From an uncultured Lachnospiraceae bacterium (GTDB taxonomy: Bacteria; Bacillota; Clostridia; Lachnospirales; Lachnospiraceae), in the NCBI GenBank assembly GCA_900555195.1, contig USKC01000009.1, positions 1-25,810 on the forward strand: a DNA stretch of 25,810 bases. Direction: 5' to 3'. Positions 6,629 to 13,524 of the stretch are shown piece after piece. The stretch's first letter is position 1; every line of letters begins with the position of its first letter. The translations under genes were made by a program, and so were the position numbers. Below the pieces are notes generated by a model. That model did no database searches, was not told where the DNA came from, and saw only the letters and a list, made by a program, of their open reading frames with translations.

Positions 6629-9349
6629 TTATATAATATTTTCCTGGGAATGTAAAAGCTTTTTCTCCCTTTGTTCGTTGATCCACACACGGGTCAGCCC
6701 GCCGGTCAGTTCCATCTCCTCCCCTCCGGCTGCAAGCACGCCGGCCGTATTGACCGGGATGCAGGCTTCTATCCGCAGGACAGACTCGCCGATCCGCTGG
6801 ATCTTCACCTCCACCGTTCCTGTGATCGCTTCATACCTGCATTCCACATAGTCTACGGACGGCGGCAGAACCGGTTCCACACGGATCGTCCGGTATCCGT
6901 CCTCTGAGGAAATCCCGGCCACATAGCGGTAAAACCACTCCACCACGGAACCCATCATATCATGGTTCCGGCTTCTCGCATCATCCCGCCAGAATTCCGG
7001 CATGGTGGTTTCCCCTTTCTCTATAAACCGGTAATAGCTGGGATGAACCTTCTGCAAAATCATATCCGATACGATATCCGCCCGTTTCAAATCGCCCAGT
7101 GTTCTCAGGATATATGGGAGCCCGATTTCCCCGCAGCGGAGCCGGTGATCTTCACAGCAAAGCAGGAAGCTTCTGTACACGGAATCTCTCTTATCTGGCG
7201 GCACCATTCCGAACTGGAGCGGGATCGCCTGCGTCGCCTGTGTTACAGTAAAGCCTGCTTTATCATATGAATCATAGGCCCATTCCCCTGTCTGCGGATT
7301 CCACAGAAGCAGTTCTTTATTATATTCCTCAAGCACTTCCTGCGCCCGCTTCAGCTGTTCCTGCTGCTCCTGCGTCCGGCCCGCACGGCCTGCCGTCTCA
7401 GCCAGCAGGATGAGATCCCGATAGAGATAGGCAGTCTCAATGTTTTCTCTTGATTCCCCTCTGTTCTGTTCAATCCCCCAGTCTCCCAGACCATGGCGGA
7501 GGAAATGTTTTTTCTCATCCTGTCCATAAATTTCCCCATAATTCAGGTATTTATCATACAGGTAATCCACATATCGTTTCGCTGTCTCATAGTTTTCCAG
7601 CAGTAGTTCTTCATCCCCGGTAAAACGGTACCTTTCCCATGCTGCAAACAGGATGCTGCTTCCCCAACTGGGAATATCCCAGAAGCTTCCCTCGCCCCCT
7701 TCATACAGGAACCGCGCATATCTGGGAGCGATCGAGGGGAGCAGCCCGCTTCCGTATTCATAGGGAAATGCCCCGGTATCCACATCCCGCTCTCCGGGCC
7801 CGTACTGCCCATCACGCACGTCTGCCGCGATCTTCTCCCAAAAGCAGCCCACATCCTTTACATAGAAAAGGGACGGCGCCATCAGATGGTTTCCCTCCTG
7901 CCAGCCCAGACGTTCAATCGTAGGGCAATCCGTATGGACATGGTTCAGGTTGCTTTCCATCGCCCGCTTTACCAGATCGTGGATCTGCATATATCTGTAA
8001 TCCGAACACACAAAGCTTCCCACATCCCTGGCGCCGCTCGTGACCGCATAGCCACGGACCGCAAGGATCCTGACAGATGCGGCTTTCTCCGCCGTCATCC
8101 CTTCTTTTCCGGATGCCGGCGCTTCGCATCCCATTCCCTGCGCGTCTTTATCCGTCTCAGACAAGTTTTCCTCTCCGGGACGGGCCTGCCGGATGAGCAG
8201 ATATCTGCCGGCCTCATAAGTGAACTTGGGTTTCCAGCGCTCCTCTCCCTCTCCTTCCAGGACATACGAACACCAGCTGTCCACCGTCTTCCAGGGCTCC
8301 TGCTTCGCATCCAGCTTCTCCAGCGGCCACATATACAGTTTCGTTCCCCGCTCTCCGCTCACCGTCACCTCGAACAGGCCCGACATGTTCTGCCCCATAT
8401 CATACAGCATCCCGCCATCCTCCAGGACTTTCAGAAGGCGGCCCTCATATACCCGCTTCACCACAACCGGCGGATACTGCGCGGGAAGAAGCGTTCCCTG
8501 GGGCGCTTCTTTGGCGGAAAGGACAAATGCAGCCACGCGCTCCAGCGTTCCCCGGCGTCTTCCGTCATAATCCTCCGCTCCATAGCTGTTGGTATAAGTG
8601 GTCTCGCTCTCTGAAGCCCACCACTGCGCATCCGTACCGATCACCACTCTGCGTCCGTCCTCATATTCCACAGTCAGGCGCAGGATGCCCGCCAGCATGC
8701 TTCCAAAGGAACGATAGCCCTTGTCCATGGTATAAAAATACCGATCCGTTTCCTGATTGCAATACCATCCGTTTCCCACTTCCAGCAGAAGGTCATTCTC
8801 TCCCTCTCTCAAAAAATCTGTCACTTCCCAGGTGCGATAATGGATTCGTTTGTGGAATTCCGTCCAGGAACCGTTCAGCACGCTCGCATCCGGCCGCCTT
8901 CCATTGATATGCAGTTCATACTGTCCCGCCCCGGCTGCGGAAACTGCAGCATAGCGGATTTTTCCATCCAGACGAACTGTCCTGCCCAGATACTGGGGCC
9001 TCGCCGTGCGATTGGAAATCCACGCACCGCCCCACTCCCCGGGCAGTACGCCGCTTAAAAAAAAGCAGCCCCGGGCGCTTTCTGTCTCTCCAAGATCATC
9101 CGTCACTTCCACCCATACCTCATAGCGTTGATGGCTCTCAAGCTGTATCCGACAGCGATGCCCGTTCTGTACGCTGGTATGAAGCTCCTCGCTGTCATAG
9201 ACGCAGTCCTTTCCCTTCATCAGCCGGATCCGGCAGGCGGTCTGCCTTCTCCCTCCGTCAGCCGTATCATAGATCCAGGCGATCATGGGATCCTGTATGA
9301 TGCCATTTGGGCAATCCGTATTCTGCAGCCTGATTTCTTTTATTTTCAT
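6629..9349 (-). CDS. Alpha-L-rhamnosidase, GH78 family
   Basis: Removes terminal alpha-L-rhamnose from plant glycans or rhamnosylated glycosides. The 906-residue protein has N-terminal beta-sandwich domains (about 1-430), including the GH78-type YELHINGRR and LLLEVGNGWY segments, then an (alpha/alpha)6 catalytic barrel. The signature HTDCPTIERLGWQEGN lies at 472-487, where Asp474 and the presumed general acid Glu479 are kept. A second conserved block, TTMPEFW (781-787) followed by SRNHDMMGSVVEWFYR, carries the presumed base Glu785. A C-terminal beta domain follows. There is no signal peptide, so it should act on imported oligosaccharides. A low-complexity acidic insert (about 390-420) interrupts the beta region. 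The nearest GGAGG is 26 bases before the ATG, separated from it by a GC hairpin (9361-9376). Confidence 0.93.
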   Translation of the reverse strand: MKIKEIRLQNTDCPNGIIQDPMIAWIYDTADGGRRQTACRIRLMKGKDCVYDSEELHTSVQNGHRCRIQLESHQRYEVWVEVTDDLGETESARGCFFLSGVLPGEWGGAWISNRTARPQYLGRTVRLDGKIRYAAVSAAGAGQYELHINGRRPDASVLNGSWTEFHKRIHYRTWEVTDFLREGENDLLLEVGNGWYCNQETDRYFYTMDKGYRSFGSMLAGILRLTVEYEDGRRVVIGTDAQWWASESETTYTNSYGAEDYDGRRRGTLERVAAFVLSAKEAPQGTLLPAQYPPVVVKRVYEGRLLKVLEDGGMLYDMGQNMSGLFEVTVSGERGTKLYMWPLEKLDAKQEPWKTVDSWCSYVLEGEGEERWKPKFTYEAGRYLLIRQARPGEENLSETDKDAQGMGCEAPASGKEGMTAEKAASVRILAVRGYAVTSGARDVGSFVCSDYRYMQIHDLVKRAMESNLNHVHTDCPTIERLGWQEGNHLMAPSLFYVKDVGCFWEKIAADVRDGQYGPGERDVDTGAFPYEYGSGLLPSIAPRYARFLYEGGEGSFWDIPSWGSSILFAAWERYRFTGDEELLLENYETAKRYVDYLYDKYLNYGEIYGQDEKKHFLRHGLGDWGIEQNRGESRENIETAYLYRDLILLAETAGRAGRTQEQQEQLKRAQEVLEEYNKELLLWNPQTGEWAYDSYDKAGFTVTQATQAIPLQFGMVPPDKRDSVYRSFLLCCEDHRLRCGEIGLPYILRTLGDLKRADIVSDMILQKVHPSYYRFIEKGETTMPEFWRDDARSRNHDMMGSVVEWFYRYVAGISSEDGYRTIRVEPVLPPSVDYVECRYEAITGTVEVKIQRIGESVLRIEACIPVNTAGVLAAGGEEMELTGGLTRVWINEQREKKLLHSQENII

Positions 9350-9360
9350 AAATACCGCTC

Positions 9361-9376
9361 GCGCCCTGCGGGGCGC
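9361..9376. repeat. GC hairpin in the GH78 gene leader
   Basis: GCGCCC-TGCG-GGGCGC forms a strong 6-bp stem about 12 bases before the GH78 start codon. It lies between that start and the only good GGAGG. Folding would bring the ribosome site closer to the ATG, or would hide the start region. Confidence 0.4.
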
Positions 9377-9443
9377 CTCCTTTCCCCATTGCAGTCTCTT
9401 TTGCTGCGGCTTTCGCCGTTCTTAAGTCTCCCCTATTTGCAGG

Positions 9444-9484
9444 AAAAGGATATCCGGCTCCTGCCATCTCCCGGATATCCTTTT
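9444..9484 (-). terminator. Strong intrinsic terminator after the GH42 gene
   Basis: Perfect 14-bp arms, AAAAGGATATCCGG and CCGGATATCCTTTT, flank a 13-base loop, 38-78 bases beyond the GH42 stop. The stem ends in a T-run on each strand, longer on the plus strand, so it could act both ways. It should separate GH42 transcription from the GH78 gene. Confidence 0.75.
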
Positions 9485-9521
9485 TCCTTATATTTTCCTG
9501 CCTTTATGCCCGCAGGCAGAA

Positions 9522-11525
9522 TCATTCATACGCCAGAATCATGACGCCTTTCCCTTCCAGCGTCAGCTCTTCTCCCTTAGCATATTCCCGTCCGCCAAGC
9601 AGATCCTGGCAGGCATGTTCTGCCGGAAGCTGTACGCGCGTATCTTTATGGTTCAGGAGGAAAAGGAAGTTCCTGCCGTCCTTCTGTCTCAGACTGGCTT
9701 CCACACCTTCACAAGGCGTCATAACAGGCTGCACGCCCTGTCCGTCCAGCACCATCTGAAGGAAATCGCTGTAAAATGCCGCATCGGAACGGGTCGCCAC
9801 ATAATAGGCTTTTCCCTTTCCAAAAGAATTCTCCGAAAGCACCGGCGTGCCCGCATAGAAATCCTTCTCGTAAACGGCCAGTTCTTTTGCATGCTCCATA
9901 TGACAGATATCACAGATCACCCCGGATTCATACGTCTTTCCGTTCCAGGAGAAGCTGTTCTTCATGTATGAGGGAAGGGCATCCGTCTCTTCCACCCAAA
10001 TGCCAAGGATATCGCGCAGTTTTCCCGGATATCCTCCTGTAAATACCAGATCATTTTCATTCACCAGACCGCTTAGGAAAGTGGTTACAAGGCTTCCGCC
10101 CTCCGCCACAAACTGTCTGAGCCGCTCGTCCACTCCCGGCTTTGTCATATACAGAAGCGGAGCAATCACCACTTTATAACCGGAAAGATCATCCTCCACG
10201 GAAACGACATCCACAGAGATATTTTTCTCGTAAAGGGCCGTATAGTAGCGCGTCACCTCATCCATGTATTTCAGGTCGCAGCTGGGGCCTGCGGAATATT
10301 CCAGAGCCCACCAGTTGTCCCAATCCACCATAAGGGCCACATCGGAATGGGTCCTGGCCCCCAGCGTGGCATCGGAAAGCTTCTGAAGTTCTCCTCCCAA
10401 TTCGCCAATCTCCCGGAAAACCCTTGTATTCTCATTTCCCACATGGTCGATGACCGCACCGTGGAACTTCTCGCAGGCCCCTATACTTCTGCGCATCTGG
10501 AAAAACAGCACTGTATCCGCGCCGTGTGCTACCGCCTGATAGCTGATCAGACGCATCTCTCCCGGACGCTTCAGCAGATTGTAGGCATGCCAGTTGGTCA
10601 CGCTGGGCGTCTGCTCCATCAGCCAGAAAGGCGCTCCCTGCTTCAATCCGCGCATCAGATCATGCCGCATGGCTACCATAGCGTCCGTATCTGAGGTGTC
10701 CGGATAGTTGTCCCAGGAAATCACATCCATATATTTGGCCCATTTCTGGTAATCCAAAGGCTTATAGAAGCCCATCAGATTGGTGGTCACAGGGATATGG
10801 GGCGTAATCTCCTTCACCGCTTCATATTCCGCCCTGTAATTGTTCAGCATGGAGTCCGACATGAAACGGCGATAATCCAGAGAGATCCCCTGGAAGGTGG
10901 TCCGGTTTACCTCGAAATGCTCGCTCTGCAGATTGGGAACCACGATCTCGTCCCAGTCATAGAAGGTATGCCCCCAGAAGCTGGTGTTCCATGCCTTATT
11001 CAGCGCTTCCAGCGTGCCGTACCTCTCCTTCAGCCACACACGGAAAGCCTTCTCGCAGTTTTCGCAATAACATTCCCCTCCGTACTCGTTGCAGATATGC
11101 CAGGCCACGATATTATCATAATGTCCGTACCGCTCCGCCAGCTTCCGAGCAAGAAGCGCAGAGTATTTCTGGTATACCCGGCTGTTCGGGCAGGAATTAT
11201 GCCGGTCGCCGAATTTGCGGCGGATACCGTTAAAGCCCGTGCGCAGCACCTCTGGATATTTCTTCGCCATCCATGCGGGATGCGCAGCCGTGGAGGTGGC
11301 GAGGATAACCTTCAGGCCATTTTTCTTCACCATATCCATGATCTTATCCAGGCGTTCAAAATGGTAGGTCACCTCATCCGACTGCAGAGCCGCCCAGCTG
11401 AATACATTCAGCGTTACGCAGTCAATGCCCGCCAGATGAAACAGGCGCATATCCTCTTCCCAGACGGATTCATCCCACTGTTCCGGATTATAATCCCCTC
11501 CGTATAATATTTTTCCCAATTTCAT
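9522..11525 (-). CDS. Beta-galactosidase, GH42 family
   Basis: Hydrolyses terminal beta-galactosides in the cytoplasm; GH42 enzymes often act on short galacto-oligosaccharides from plant galactan rather than lactose. The 667-residue protein opens with the family start LYGGDYNPEQW and a TIM barrel (to about 380). The acid/base is Glu147 in HICNEYGG and the nucleophile Glu304 in LMEQTPSVTNW. The structural zinc cysteines are present as Cys112, Cys152, Cys154 and Cys157. A trimerisation/beta-galactosidase-associated domain (about 390-600) and a small C-terminal beta domain follow. There is no signal peptide. AGGAGGG lies 3-4 bases before the ATG. Its own promoter is upstream and a strong terminator follows, so it is probably transcribed alone. 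Confidence 0.95.
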   Translation of the reverse strand: MKLGKILYGGDYNPEQWDESVWEEDMRLFHLAGIDCVTLNVFSWAALQSDEVTYHFERLDKIMDMVKKNGLKVILATSTAAHPAWMAKKYPEVLRTGFNGIRRKFGDRHNSCPNSRVYQKYSALLARKLAERYGHYDNIVAWHICNEYGGECYCENCEKAFRVWLKERYGTLEALNKAWNTSFWGHTFYDWDEIVVPNLQSEHFEVNRTTFQGISLDYRRFMSDSMLNNYRAEYEAVKEITPHIPVTTNLMGFYKPLDYQKWAKYMDVISWDNYPDTSDTDAMVAMRHDLMRGLKQGAPFWLMEQTPSVTNWHAYNLLKRPGEMRLISYQAVAHGADTVLFFQMRRSIGACEKFHGAVIDHVGNENTRVFREIGELGGELQKLSDATLGARTHSDVALMVDWDNWWALEYSAGPSCDLKYMDEVTRYYTALYEKNISVDVVSVEDDLSGYKVVIAPLLYMTKPGVDERLRQFVAEGGSLVTTFLSGLVNENDLVFTGGYPGKLRDILGIWVEETDALPSYMKNSFSWNGKTYESGVICDICHMEHAKELAVYEKDFYAGTPVLSENSFGKGKAYYVATRSDAAFYSDFLQMVLDGQGVQPVMTPCEGVEASLRQKDGRNFLFLLNHKDTRVQLPAEHACQDLLGGREYAKGEELTLEGKGVMILAYE

Positions 11526-11563
11526 TACCCTCCTGTTCTTCTGCTATGCTGGATTTCCTCACA

Positions 11564-11571
11564 CCGCGGTC
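11564..11571. repeat. First CCGCGGTC box in the GH42 leader
   Basis: CCGCGGTC occurs here and again at 11632-11639, a 68-base separation. The second copy overlaps the -35 box of the GH42 promoter and this one lies about 35 bases past the expected start of transcription. A regulator could bind both; this is inference from position only. Confidence 0.25.
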
Positions 11572-11612
11572 TGTCTTCCTTTCCATCCCGCCGGACAGAA
11601 TCCGATGATTTT

Positions 11613-11641
11613 TTTATATAATAGATTCGTCCCGCGGTCAA
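11613..11641 (-). promoter_or_regulatory. Sigma-A type promoter of the GH42 gene
   Basis: On the minus strand TTGACC (11641-11636) is followed after exactly 17 bases by TATAAA (11618-11613), close to the TTGACA/TATAAT consensus. Transcription should start near 11606, giving an untranslated leader of about 80 bases before the ATG at 11525. Confidence 0.75.
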
Positions 11642-11736
11642 TATGGTTTATGGAAAATCAACCTGGCAGGGTAAAGCTGGGTGGTCTGAACTGTTGCGCT
11701 TGGCCTTCCGCATATGCTGTTCCTTTAAATTCGGTC
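11642..11736. other. Intergenic stretch between divergent GH42 and tRNA-Ser promoters
   Basis: The 309-base gap 11526-11834 contains the two back-to-back promoters annotated here. The central 95 bases between them hold no gene, hairpin or repeat that I can support. Confidence 0.6.
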
Positions 11737-11765
11737 TTGATAAAATCACGGGTTTATTATAGAAT
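11737..11765 (+). promoter_or_regulatory. Sigma-A type promoter of tRNA-Ser
   Basis: TTGATA (11737-11742) is followed after 17 bases by TAGAAT (11760-11765). Transcription should start near 11772, about 63 bases before the mature tRNA, leaving a 5' leader to be removed by RNase P. Confidence 0.7.
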
Positions 11766-11834
11766 GTATGTGTTGTTCGGACAGGGCAAAGGACACTTTC
11801 AAAAGATAGTTTTGTCCGGCCTGTTTTGCTTTCT

Positions 11835-11921
11835 GGAGATGTACTCAAGTGGTCGTAAGAGGTCGCACTCGAAATGCGATAGGTCCGCAAGGGCGCGTGG
11901 GTTCGACTCCCACCATCTCCG
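11835..11921 (+). tRNA. tRNA-Ser (anticodon CGA)
   Basis: The sequence folds into a class II tRNA. The acceptor arms GGAGATG and CATCTCC pair fully, the D arm has CTC/GAG, and the anticodon stem TCGCA/TGCGA encloses the loop CTCGAAA with anticodon CGA, which reads UCG. A long variable arm follows, then the T arm with GGTTCGACTCC. The discriminator is G, as expected for serine. No CCA is encoded. It is the only plus-strand gene in the window. Confidence 0.97.
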
Positions 11922-11935
11922 TTAACAGTATGGCG

Positions 11936-11949
11936 CTGTCAACGGACAG
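11936..11949 (+). other. Small hairpin just after tRNA-Ser
   Basis: CTGTC-AACG-GACAG is a perfect 5-bp stem starting 15 bases after the tRNA 3' end. It may help 3' trailer processing. The main terminator follows. Confidence 0.35.
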
Positions 11950-11962
11950 ACCGTCCTGCACA

Positions 11963-12009
11963 GGGATGGAGCGATGATTTGTATAAATCATGCCCCATCC
12001 CTTTATTTA
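11963..12009 (+). terminator. Intrinsic terminator of tRNA-Ser
   Basis: A long stem pairs GGGATGG...GATGATTT with AAATCAT...CCATCCC around a GTAT loop, with small mismatches, and is followed by TTTATTTAT. It ends the tRNA transcript on the plus strand. On the minus strand, which would serve the array that converges here, no T-run follows the stem. Confidence 0.8.
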
Positions 12010-12048
12010 TTATATAAACATACGCTTTTCTCTTTTGCATCCCATTCT

Positions 12049-13434
12049 CTATGGCGTTTCAATTTCCAGATACACGACTTCCCCCATCCCCAGGTCTTCA
12101 TAAGGAATCGTAATTTCTACAAAGCCTCTGGCATAGGAGGCCAGTTCATAAGGCGGCCTGTAAAATATCACGCCGTCTTCTCCCAGATAGCTATAATCGG
12201 CAAAATCGCTGATCTCCTCCAAGAATTCCATTGACCAGGAAAATTCCTCCGGCTCCTGGGCCGCTACTTCCCGAAAGGCATCCCTCACCCTTTCATCCAG
12301 TTCCTCTTTGCTAATGGAGATAAATTCTTCCAGTTCCAGCGTCTCCCCTGTCCGCCTGTCGATATAAACCGTCTCCCTGAATGGCATGCCATGAGCCGCA
12401 CCCGGATAGTACAGATAGCTGCTCCTGAGAACAGAGAAAACCTCGTTTGTCATCGCCATACTTTCCACCTGATAATCCTCACTGCCGCTGGTTTCTTCCC
12501 ATACATAGCCTTCATCGATATCACTCAGGATCTGATTAGGCGTAGAATATTCATCTTCTTCATATTCCAGCCTTTTGGTATTCAGCCATGTCTCATAATA
12601 CGCATTCAGCCCGCGTTCTGCTTCAGTATCCCCTTCAAAGACCGGATACTCCAGCTCAACCGCAAAAAACTGTCCATACCCTTCCAGCGACCAATCCCAA
12701 TCATAGGAAGTAAGATGAAAGGTATATGGCCCGATATGCCCAGTCTCTCCCTCCATTCCAGCCTCTGGGAAAGGCGCATCTTCGCCCGGAAAACCGGATG
12801 AAACGGCCTCCTGTTCCTCCGAGGCAGCCACGCCATTATCTCCTTCTTCTATCTGATCAGCCCCCGCTCGCTCCGCTTCTTCTGCCTGCGCCGCTTCTTC
12901 CGCCCTTTCCTCTGCTTCCCGGAGCAGACGGTCTGCCTCTTCCTCTGCGGAATTTCCCGCTCGCTCCAGCGCTTCCGCTAATACATCCTGCACAGCATCA
13001 AATTCGCCCATCTCTAAATTCAGCCTTGCTAATGCCAAATAGGCATCCTCTCTCTTCGGGTCAATCCGGATCGCCTCCTCATAAGCAGCCATGGCGGCTT
13101 CATAGTCCAGCTCTTGTTCATACCTCTCCCCCAAGGAAAGCTGCTCCATATACCGCCTGTTCGCCACCAGCCTAGTCGCGCCAAACAAAACCAAAACCGC
13201 TATGGCCAAGAGCGAAAAAGACGCCGCGAGAACCGGCCCTAACAACCTCCTTCGTCCTTTAGGGCGCACCTTCCCCTCTCCTCCGGAAGAAACAGGCTCA
13301 CCGCCGGAAATACCTTTATTTCCATATCCTCCTTCCATTTTATTTTCCATGGTTCCCCCACCGCAGATACTTCCGCAGAAAGGGCAGAACCTGGCCGTGT
13401 CAGGAATGGGCTTGCCGCATTTTGAACAAAACAT
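12049..13434 (-). CDS. Zinc-ribbon/TPR membrane protein with RsiV-like (DUF3298) ectodomain
   Basis: The 461-residue protein has a zinc ribbon with Cys3, Cys6, Cys17 and Cys20, an Arg/Lys-rich stretch, one membrane helix (about 65-90), a TPR (about 97-155, with YEAAMAAYEEAIRIDPK), an acidic Ala/Glu linker (160-225) and a C-terminal domain (about 230-455). That domain has the features of DUF3298: a DWDWS start, YLYYPGAAHGMP, then IDRRTGETLELEEF. In Bacillus RsiV this domain lies outside the cell and binds lysozyme; a lysozyme- or wall-sensing role here is inference. Charge around the helix predicts the zinc ribbon inside and the rest outside. GAGGAGA lies about 5 bases before the ATG. It is the last gene of the array, 90 bases after the kinase gene. 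Confidence 0.85.
   Translation of the reverse strand: MFCSKCGKPIPDTARFCPFCGSICGGGTMENKMEGGYGNKGISGGEPVSSGGEGKVRPKGRRRLLGPVLAASFSLLAIAVLVLFGATRLVANRRYMEQLSLGERYEQELDYEAAMAAYEEAIRIDPKREDAYLALARLNLEMGEFDAVQDVLAEALERAGNSAEEEADRLLREAEERAEEAAQAEEAERAGADQIEEGDNGVAASEEQEAVSSGFPGEDAPFPEAGMEGETGHIGPYTFHLTSYDWDWSLEGYGQFFAVELEYPVFEGDTEAERGLNAYYETWLNTKRLEYEEDEYSTPNQILSDIDEGYVWEETSGSEDYQVESMAMTNEVFSVLRSSYLYYPGAAHGMPFRETVYIDRRTGETLELEEFISISKEELDERVRDAFREVAAQEPEEFSWSMEFLEEISDFADYSYLGEDGVIFYRPPYELASYARGFVEITIPYEDLGMGEVVYLEIETP
13041..13115. repeat. Conserved TPR-coding DNA segment, copy 1
   Basis: The DNA encoding the TPR core (AIRIDPKRED) is conserved at nucleotide level among four array genes: here, 19011-19085, 20751-20822 and 23896-23970. 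All four contain a block close to CTTCGGGTCAATCCGGATCG (plus strand). Such repeats could serve as recombination points within the array. Confidence 0.6.
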
Positions 13435-13460
13435 TTTCTTTCTCCTCTATCCTCATCTGA

Positions 13461-13497
13461 TCATGACAGTATTTCCGTAATACAATATATCCCTGAT
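13461..13497 (-). pseudogene. Scar: 3' end of a lost relative of the 551-aa array gene
   Basis: The 90-base gap between the kinase gene and the 461-aa gene contains a stretch that matches the end of the 551-aa gene (19412-19440). A 28-base block agrees at about 23 positions, and all the mismatches I see are transitions. Read in the matching frame it gives GIYCITEILS then stop, against GIYRVAEILR then stop in the intact gene. In both places the stop is followed closely by the ribosome site of a zinc-ribbon/TPR gene. Everything upstream of this tail has gone. Confidence 0.6.
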
Positions 13498-13524
13498 ATT
13501 TAGAAGCAGGCCATTCCATTCTTC

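Noticed and set aside
2773..11834. Signal recognition particle RNA near dnaX or tRNA-Ser, as found in some Bacillota
   Set aside because: I looked for the conserved GGAAGG-loop core in the gaps on both strands and did not see it.
11648..11890. Small minus-strand open frame across the tRNA-Ser promoter and tRNA
   Set aside because: It overlaps the tRNA gene on the other strand, and I see no good ribosome site or known motif.
11835..12048. tRNA-Ser as an integration site for the array as a mobile island
   Set aside because: No integrase, no repeat of the tRNA 3' end seen within the window, and an intact terminator separates the tRNA from the array.
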